Both the position numbers and the translations under genes were made by a program. A DNA stretch of 19,580 nt from the NCBI RefSeq assembly GCF_003951315.1, contig NZ_QLJH01000044.1, positions 1 through 19,580 on the forward strand, read 5' to 3'. Under the pieces are notes generated by a model that saw only the letters and a program-made list of their open reading frames with translations, was not told the DNA's origin and ran no database searches. Below, piece after piece: positions 15,001-19,580 of this stretch (its first letter is position 1; every line of letters starts with the position of its first letter). Source of the stretch: Sphingomonas sp. S-NIH.Pt15_0812. GTDB taxonomy: Bacteria > Pseudomonadota > Alphaproteobacteria > Sphingomonadales > Sphingomonadaceae.

Positions 15001-15206
15001 CGCTCGCCGCAGTGCTAGCGTTCGTGCCGCTCATCAGCTCGGTATTCTGGGGATCAATGGCGGTGACGCTGATCGGTGGCACCCTGGGCGGCACGATCCT
15101 GACGCTGCTGTTCTTGCCCGCGCTTTATGCCCTGTGGTTTAGGATCAAGGCACCGACTGGAAACGAGCGTCGCGAGAACCCTACTCCCGCCAATGCGAAT
15201 GCGTAA
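12060..15206 (+). CDS. RND efflux pump, inner-membrane permease (AcrB superfamily)
   Basis: A 1048-residue protein starting in the ATGA overlap with the adaptor gene; the frame extends upstream but inside that gene. The N-terminus RFNLSALAVRERSVTLFFLI enters the first membrane helix, followed by the large periplasmic loop (PGATAEEMQDQVAEPLEKRM). Helix 4 carries the proton-relay pair Asp419-Asp420 in GLLVDDAIIAIE. Helix 10 has LMRNTLILIGQI, where the Lys of AcrB (K940) is replaced by Arg943. This is common in the MexK/TriC-like branch, to which the whole protein seems nearest. The protein exports a small, probably hydrophobic compound by proton antiport as part of a tripartite pump with the adaptor and the divergent channel protein. 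Length is normal. The substrate is unknown. Confidence 0.96.
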   Translation: MSDRNNDKGHGGSDAEPGRFNLSALAVRERSVTLFFLIAIILVGVFAFLKLGRAEDPSFTIKVATIVTAWPGATAEEMQDQVAEPLEKRMQELRWYDRSETFTRPGLAFTTLTLKDTTPPKEVEGEFYQIRKKMMDEAPSLPRGVVGPFVNDEYSDVTFALYALKAKGEPQRLLVREAEQLRQRLLHVPGVNKINIVGERPERIYVEFAQERLSTLGVAPRAIFDALNKQNLITPAGSIETKGQQVAIRLDGAFDDLEKVRDVPIVAGDKTFRLSEIAKVERGYEDPASFIVRNQGEPALMLGVVMREGWNGLDLGKALKTEVEAIGSELPTGMTLTRVTDQSVNISESVYQFMHTFMEALIIVMVVSLISLGWRVGIVVAAAVPLTLAVVLVVMWATGRALDRITLGALILALGLLVDDAIIAIEMMVVKMEEGYDRIRASAYAWSHTAAPMLAGTLVTVIGLMPVGFAQSTAGEYAGNIFWVVGFALIASWFVAVIFTPYMGVKLLPDIKPVEGGHAAIYQTPRYQKVRGFIAWAVRRKVVVTLTVLGLFLVSGAGMALVKKQFFPASDRPEVLVEVQMPKGTAIAQTGGAAKQVETWLRKQPEATIVSTYIGQGAPRFFLSLSPELPDPSFAKIIVLTPDQEAREALSLRIRQAASNGLAPTARVRVTKLTFGPYSPFPVAFRVSGPDLAKVREIAARAQAIMQADPSMRTVNADWGDRAPALHFVLDQDRLRALGLTSSDVAEQLQFLLTGTTVSQVREDIRTVDVVARSAGRDRLDPARIGDYTLTGAQGQRVPVSQLGKLEVRMEDPILLRRDRLPTITVRGDIADGLQPPDVSTAMLEKLQPLTKQLPSGYRIDMAGSIEEAGKANEALVPIFPIMIVLMMVVIILQVRSLSAMAIVLLTAPLGLVGVVPTLLLSGQPFGFNAILGLIALAGILMRNTLILIGQIRDHERDGMSPYDAVVEATVQRSRPVILTALAAVLAFVPLISSVFWGSMAVTLIGGTLGGTILTLLFLPALYALWFRIKAPTGNERRENPTPANANA

Positions 15207-15327
15207 GGAACGGCCATCGCTCAGAAGGAGGACATCCGCGATAGCTGCACCAGTGAGTTTGACCCAGTTGCGGACGTTACACAGCCTGAGCCACGCTCCT
15301 AACATCGGACGTTTGTTCATCAAGCCG
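15207..15327. repeat. Short gap with copy 2 of the GACCCAGTTGCGG repeat
   Basis: This 121-base gap separates the 3' ends of the convergent pump and phosphatase genes. The 13-base repeat lies at 15261-15273. A weak 5-base stem (ATCGC/GCGAT) near 15217-15243 is too short to call a terminator. Confidence 0.4.
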
Positions 15328-16851
15328 CTATGCTGTTGACAATGTTTGCGAGCCAGCTGGCATGATGAGCGAGGCACCACTGCGAACGGCGCTATGTTGA
15401 TCAAGGTTGTCGTTGATCATCCGAAAGTCGGCGTGGAGCAGATCGCGGTTGATGTCGATCCTCGTCCAGCCGGCATGACGCACGTCATGGAAGCGCACGT
15501 GAGGATTGTTGCGGTTGACGTCGCCGAAACGCCCGGCTGGCGGAGGGGCCGCGCCGATGGCCGACGTCACGAGTTCGGCGCCGACTGCCTTACCATCAGC
15601 ACTCCTGAGATCGTTGGCCCAAAAGGAATGGACGTCGCCGCTTAACACGACCGGGCTCGTCACGGCAGATTGCTGCAATTCCCTCACCACCCGGTCCCGA
15701 TTGGCGGCATAGCCATCCCACTGATCGCTGAAGGTCGCCGTTCGTGAGCCATCCAGCCACAGCGGCGCAAAGAACACCTGCTGCCCAATCAGCGTCCACG
15801 GGCGGCGCTCGCTCGCGAGGCGATCCGACAGCCAGCGCTCCTGTGCGCTACCCATGATCGTGCGCCCGGGACTGGACGCTTCCGCGCATCCGTTGAGCCT
15901 GACGTTCCGTGCGAAGTTGGGCTCGGAACAGGGTGGCGTACTGCGATACTGCCGGGTGTCGAGGATCGAGAGTGATACCAGGTCGCCCCAATCGACTGAC
16001 CGATATAAACGCGGTTCACGACGATTGCGCCACAGGCTGGGTCGGATGGGCATGTGCTCGAAATAGGCCTGATAGGCTGCCGTACGGCGTGGCGCGAACA
16101 ATGCGGGTGGCAGCCCTTCGCGATTGGCGAGGCCCGCGTAATCGTTCAAAACCTCATGATCATCCCAGGTCATCACCCATGGACATGCCAGATGCGCCGC
16201 CTGAAGGTTGGGATCGGTCTTGTAGAGGGCATGCCGCTGTCTGTAGCCCGCCAGATCACGCGGTTCCGGCGTGCCGAAGCTGCGAACGTGGGGCAGATCG
16301 GGATAGCTCTGCTCGTAAATATAGTCGCCCAGCTGCAGGATCAGGTCCGGCTCGGCGGCGACGATGTCACGATAAGCGCTGAACCAAGCCTGCTCCCAAT
16401 GCTGACAGGACGTCACTGCCAATCGCAGCCGGTCGGCCACCATCGGTAAGGTCGTCGCTCGGCCGACAGGGCTGGTCGCGCCTAGTGCATGGAAACGATA
16501 CCAGTACGGTTTTCCTGCCGTTAGTCCTTCGACCTCGACATGCACTGCGTGAGCGCGCTCTGGAAATGCTCTTCCCCGCCCGCGATTGAGGATTGAGCGG
16601 AAATGCGGGTCAGTTGCTACCTCGTAACGGACGTCGATCGTTGCCGCTTGCAGCGGCTCGGCACTTGGCCCGACCAGCCGTGTCCACAGGACGAAGCCGT
16701 CTGTTGTCGGATCCCCGCTTGCCACGCCAAGTCCAAACGGATCCGTGTCGGCACGCGCATGTGCATCGAGCGCCACCGACGGCATGGCTGCCAATCCCGC
16801 CATGGCGGCAAGCAGCGCGCGGCGGTGCCACAGGTAATCGGGTGCCATCAT
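15328..16851 (-). CDS. phoD: PhoD-type alkaline phosphatase/phosphodiesterase, Tat-exported
   Basis: A 507-residue protein beginning MMAPDYLWHRRALLAAMAGL; the frame is open 26 codons further but without signal features. Arg10-Arg11 before a hydrophobic stretch and an ARADTD cleavage region suggest Tat export. DPFGLGVASGDPTTDGFVLW marks the N-terminal PhoD domain. Catalytic-site residues can be placed: Cys149 (TSCQHWE), Asp176 and Tyr179 (LQLGDYIYE), Asp230-Asp231-His232-Glu233 (TWDDHEVLND), and Asp406/His408 (SGDVHSFW). PhoD enzymes use Fe/Ca to release phosphate from esters in the periplasm. The divergent gene encodes a TonB-dependent receptor, so the pair may take up and cleave an organic phosphate. 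A repeat like a Pho box lies upstream. The ribosome site is poor, with AGGG ten bases before the ATG. Confidence 0.95.
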   Translation of the reverse strand: MMAPDYLWHRRALLAAMAGLAAMPSVALDAHARADTDPFGLGVASGDPTTDGFVLWTRLVGPSAEPLQAATIDVRYEVATDPHFRSILNRGRGRAFPERAHAVHVEVEGLTAGKPYWYRFHALGATSPVGRATTLPMVADRLRLAVTSCQHWEQAWFSAYRDIVAAEPDLILQLGDYIYEQSYPDLPHVRSFGTPEPRDLAGYRQRHALYKTDPNLQAAHLACPWVMTWDDHEVLNDYAGLANREGLPPALFAPRRTAAYQAYFEHMPIRPSLWRNRREPRLYRSVDWGDLVSLSILDTRQYRSTPPCSEPNFARNVRLNGCAEASSPGRTIMGSAQERWLSDRLASERRPWTLIGQQVFFAPLWLDGSRTATFSDQWDGYAANRDRVVRELQQSAVTSPVVLSGDVHSFWANDLRSADGKAVGAELVTSAIGAAPPPAGRFGDVNRNNPHVRFHDVRHAGWTRIDINRDLLHADFRMINDNLDQHSAVRSGASLIMPAGSQTLSTA

Positions 16852-16874
16852 GCGGGTCGCCCTAATCGTACACG

Positions 16875-16892
16875 GTGACGAAGCGGTGACAG
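16875..16892 (-). promoter_or_regulatory. Pho-box-like direct repeat upstream of phoD
   Basis: Read on the minus strand: CTGTCAC, four bases, TCGTCAC. This matches the 7-4-7 layout of the PhoB site (CTGTCAT-N4-CTGTCAT) with 6/7 and 4/7 bases. A -10-like TACGAT (16870-16865) lies only four bases downstream, closer than usual, and would give a very short leader. It is a candidate only. Confidence 0.45.
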
Positions 16893-17017
16893 GACTGCAG
16901 CCAGTCACGAAACCGTAGCGAAATCGCAACGGAAACGACCCAGGGCGTCGCTACGCGGCACGCAACGATCGTCGCACAAGCGACGGCTCTCCACGATTTC
17001 AAGACAGTGGGACTTCC

Positions 17018-19309
17018 ATGATCCGCCAAACCATGCTGCTCGCCTCCGCGAGCGCGCTCTTCGCCATGTTCGGCATCGCGCATGCTCAAACCGCAGCGAA
17101 CGATCAATCTGCGTCCGCTGACGCGCAGGATGCCGGTGTGGAGATCGTAGTCTACGGCAGCGGGAAGGTACGTCAGGAACAGACGGTCTCGCGCAAGGCG
17201 ATCGAGATCCTGCCGCCGGGCAGTTCGCCGTTAAAGGCGGTCGCCCGCCTTCCGGGTGTAGCACTGCAGAGCTCCGACCCCTTCGGCTCCTACGAACTCG
17301 GCACCCGCCTGTCGGTGCGCGGGTTCAATCAGAGCCAGATGGGCTACACGCTGGACGGCGTACCCCTCGGCGACATGTTCTACAACAACCACAACGGCCT
17401 CCACATCAGCCGCGCGATTGCAGCGGAGAACATCGCGCGGGTCGACGTGTCGCAGGGCGCCGGGTCGCTGGGCATTGCCTCCACCAGCAATCTTGGCGGC
17501 AACCTGGAGTTCGTGTCCCGGGCTCCCCCGCAAGAGCTCGGCGGCGAGGTGGCGCTTACCTACGGCATGTACGACACCGTGCATCTGTACGGGCGGCTGG
17601 ACAGCGGCGAACTATCAACCGGCACGCTGTTGTCGATCTCTGGGGTGATCCATGACGCCAGCAAGTGGAAGGGCTTCGGCGGCCAATCCGGCAATAAGGT
17701 CAATGGCAAGATCGTCCAGAAGATCGGTGACGCGACGCTGACGGGATGGTTGAACTACTCGCTTCACAAGGAGCGCAACTACGCCGACTTATCGCCAGCG
17801 ACGCTGTCGCGCATCGGCTATGATCTCGACTTCCTGCGCCCGGACTATGCCACAGCGATCCTGCTGTCGCAGATCAGCGCCAACCAGACTGCTTCCGCAG
17901 CGCGGCGCCCCCTGCCCTTCCCCACAGCCGGCGTCGCCTTCCCAACGCCATACACCAACGTCAACGATACTTATTACGACAGCGGGGGCGTGCGGCGCGA
18001 CTGGCTGGGAGCGGTGACGCTGGACGTGCCGCTTGCCGAATGGCTGGATGCAAGCGCCACCTATTACCACCATTGCGACAAGGGCAGCGGCGGCATCTAC
18101 ACGCCCGCCGTCTTCTCGCCTGATGGCTTCCCGCTGTCGGTGCGCACGACCGAATATGGCATCAAGCGGGACGGAGGCCTCGCTCGTGCGACGGCAAAGC
18201 TTGGAGGTCACACGATCCAGATCGGCTATTGGCACGAGGACAATCGAGCCAGCACTGACCGCAACTATTATGCCGCAAGCCTCACCAATCGACCAGACGT
18301 CACCGCATTCCTGACGAACCCGTTCCGCAGCGACTTCCTCACTGATCTGACCACTGTCACCAACCAGTATTTCGTCAGCGACACCTGGAAGATCCTCGAC
18401 GCACTGACGATTGCCGGCGGCTTCAAGGGTGCACGCGTCTCAAACGGCATTACGACAACCTTCGGCACTCCATTCATCAATGGCAAGATCGCCGCCAAGG
18501 ACTGGTTCCAGCCGCAGATCGGCGCGACCTACCGCATTGGCCAGCAAGAGCTATTTGCTAACTATGCCGAGAACATGCGCGCCTACATCAGCTCGTTCCG
18601 CGGCCCCTTCGGCACCACGCAGGTGGGATTTGAGGCAATCCGCAACACGCTGAAGCCCGAAACTTCGCGCACAGTGGAGGCCGGCTGGCGGTTCGATCTT
18701 GGCTCGGTGCGCGGCGTCGTTGCTGGCTATGATGTCAAGTTCAAGAATCGGCTACTGGCGGCGTTCAGCGGCGCCAACATTCTCGGCAACCCGAGCATTC
18801 TCCAGAACGTCGGCAGCGTCACCAGCCGTGGTGTGGAGGTCGCGGCGACATACCAGGTAGCCCGTCCGCTCGCACTGATTGCATCCTATTCGTACAATGA
18901 CAGCACCTACGATGACGATACGGTCAATGGCGTCGCATTTGTGCGCACGAAAGGCGTGCGAACGGTCGATACCCCGGCCCATCTCGGCAAGGGCGAAATC
19001 AACTACGACGATGGCCAGTTCTTCGGCAATCTCGCGGGTGCCTATACGTCCCGTCGGAACGTCACCTATACCGGCGATGTAACGGTAAAGGGATACACAC
19101 TGTTCGACGCTGCGATTGGCTATCGCTTCCCATTGGACAGCACGTTCGCTGGCGTTGAGATCCAGATCAACGCCGTGAATTTGACGGACGAAAAGTACAT
19201 CGCTGCACTCGGCTCAGGACAGTTCTTCAACAACGCGAGCTCATTGAACAACACCCTCCAGGCGGGTTCGCCACGGCAGGTCTTTGGCACACTACGCCGC
19301 AGGTTCTAA
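17018..19309 (+). CDS. TonB-dependent outer-membrane receptor
   Basis: A 763-residue protein. The signal peptide IRQTMLLASASALFAMFGIA is followed by a cleavage site near AHA|Q. A TonB box-like EIVVYG lies at about residue 42, then the plug domain with LKAVARLPGVALQSSDPF, LSVRGFNQSQMGYTLDGVPL and NLGGNLEFVSR. The remainder is the 22-strand barrel, ending in FGTLRRRF with the C-terminal Phe needed for assembly. Such receptors import large or scarce nutrients with energy from TonB. The divergent PhoD phosphatase suggests an organic phosphate or a metal complex with phosphate, but the substrate cannot be read from the sequence. GTGGGA precedes the ATG by a few bases as a ribosome site. Confidence 0.96.
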   Translation: MIRQTMLLASASALFAMFGIAHAQTAANDQSASADAQDAGVEIVVYGSGKVRQEQTVSRKAIEILPPGSSPLKAVARLPGVALQSSDPFGSYELGTRLSVRGFNQSQMGYTLDGVPLGDMFYNNHNGLHISRAIAAENIARVDVSQGAGSLGIASTSNLGGNLEFVSRAPPQELGGEVALTYGMYDTVHLYGRLDSGELSTGTLLSISGVIHDASKWKGFGGQSGNKVNGKIVQKIGDATLTGWLNYSLHKERNYADLSPATLSRIGYDLDFLRPDYATAILLSQISANQTASAARRPLPFPTAGVAFPTPYTNVNDTYYDSGGVRRDWLGAVTLDVPLAEWLDASATYYHHCDKGSGGIYTPAVFSPDGFPLSVRTTEYGIKRDGGLARATAKLGGHTIQIGYWHEDNRASTDRNYYAASLTNRPDVTAFLTNPFRSDFLTDLTTVTNQYFVSDTWKILDALTIAGGFKGARVSNGITTTFGTPFINGKIAAKDWFQPQIGATYRIGQQELFANYAENMRAYISSFRGPFGTTQVGFEAIRNTLKPETSRTVEAGWRFDLGSVRGVVAGYDVKFKNRLLAAFSGANILGNPSILQNVGSVTSRGVEVAATYQVARPLALIASYSYNDSTYDDDTVNGVAFVRTKGVRTVDTPAHLGKGEINYDDGQFFGNLAGAYTSRRNVTYTGDVTVKGYTLFDAAIGYRFPLDSTFAGVEIQINAVNLTDEKYIAALGSGQFFNNASSLNNTLQAGSPRQVFGTLRRRF

Positions 19310-19338
19310 GTGCAAGGCGTTGGGCGACGATGATCATC

Positions 19339-19370
19339 CGGTGAGCAGAGCCATCTTTTTCTGCTCACCG
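19339..19370 (+). terminator. Hairpin after the TonB-receptor gene
   Basis: A perfect 11-base stem (CGGTGAGCAGA at 19339-19349, TCTGCTCACCG at 19360-19370) has a 10-base loop that holds the T run; no T tract follows the stem. It begins 29 bases after the stop codon and probably ends or stabilises the receptor message. Confidence 0.7.
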
Positions 19371-19450
19371 ATATACGACCCAAAATCGGCCGCTCAGGTC
19401 CATTAAGTAGCTTCTCGGTATCGGACATACGTTCATAGCGGTTCGACGTG

Positions 19451-19477
19451 CCGGTTGTGTCGGCGAACCGGTTGTGT
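19451..19477. repeat. Tandem-spaced direct repeats CCGGTTGTGT
   Basis: CCGGTTGTGT occurs at 19451-19460 and 19468-19477, a 17-base period, in the gap between the receptor and the dehydrogenase genes. Its meaning is unknown. Confidence 0.5.
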
Positions 19478-19508
19478 GGGCGTGCCCGCGACGGCACCGG
19501 CACGCCCA
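19477..19508 (-). terminator. Hairpin after the dehydrogenase gene
   Basis: A perfect 10-base stem (TGGGCGTGCC at 19477-19486, GGCACGCCCA at 19499-19508) with a 12-base loop lies five bases beyond the stop codon of the minus-strand gene at the right edge. There is no T tract. It faces the receptor hairpin, so the two convergent transcripts each have one. Confidence 0.65.
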
Positions 19509-19513
19509 AGCAC

Positions 19514-19580
19514 TCACATATCCGCTGCGGTTGGGCGTACGATCACCTCATTGATGTCGACACCATCGGGCTGCTCAATG
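19514..19580 (-). CDS. Short-chain dehydrogenase/reductase, C-terminal fragment
   Basis: Only the last 21 residues are in the window, reading IEQPDGVDINEVIVRPTAAD followed by Met and a TGA stop. The ending 'xQPxxVDINE[VI][VI][VI]RPT' is typical of NADP-dependent SDR oxidoreductases of the YdfG-like type. The catalytic part lies beyond the right edge, so substrate and completeness cannot be judged. Confidence 0.75.
   Translation of the reverse strand, partial: IEQPDGVDINEVIVRPTAADM

Noticed and set aside
19306..19509. Minus-strand open frame of 67 codons at the right edge
   Set aside because: It runs through both terminator-like hairpins and lacks coding features; the true minus-strand gene there ends at 19514.
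1..19580. CRISPR arrays, tRNA and rRNA genes
   Set aside because: No regularly spaced repeat array, no tRNA-like cloverleaf and no rRNA sequence was seen on reading the non-coding gaps.

Overview
The window looks like DNA from an alphaproteobacterium of the sphingomonad type. Coding GC is high, there is a Ros/MucR regulator of the cysteine-less kind, and there is a TonB-dependent receptor beside a secreted phosphatase. These family recognitions come from reading the translated sequence; no database search was possible, so the taxonomic placement is an inference. No replication or partition gene is present, so plasmid versus chromosomal island cannot be decided.

Layout. (1) 1-5400 is a mobile or accessory region. 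It holds the 3' end of an IS3-family element at the window edge, a zinc-ribbon-like conserved protein, a small orphan protein and a MucR-type regulator closed by a strong hairpin. A stand-alone GcrA-like HTH protein follows, then a serine recombinase and a tyrosine recombinase (both minus strand), and a Phd/PemK-type toxin-antitoxin pair whose genes overlap by 92 bases. (2) 5690-8092 is a small redox module: an extradiol dioxygenase of the LigB/YgiD type and an FMN azoreductase in one minus-strand operon, with a divergent LysR regulator. (3) 8266-15206 is an RND efflux locus. The outer-membrane channel gene and a hotdog thioesterase gene run leftward; the TetR gene, membrane fusion protein gene and RND pump gene run rightward. 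(4) 15328-19309 is a phosphate-scavenging pair: a PhoD-type phosphatase (minus) divergent from a TonB-dependent receptor (plus). (5) The right edge carries the C-terminus of a short-chain dehydrogenase gene on the minus strand.

The best-supported regulatory observation is in region 3. A 24-base imperfect palindrome lies in the gap between the channel and TetR genes. A 19/24-identical copy lies in front of the fusion-protein/pump genes. Both overlap TTGACA-type promoters, so one TetR protein probably represses both arms, including the thioesterase. In region 4 a 7-4-7 direct repeat resembling a degenerate Pho box points toward the phosphatase gene.

I did not find one clearly new biological system. 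The items most worth following up are the thioesterase attached to the efflux regulon, the overlapping toxin-antitoxin genes, the recombinase pair with its nested inverted repeat, and the cluster of unrecognised small genes next to the insertion element.
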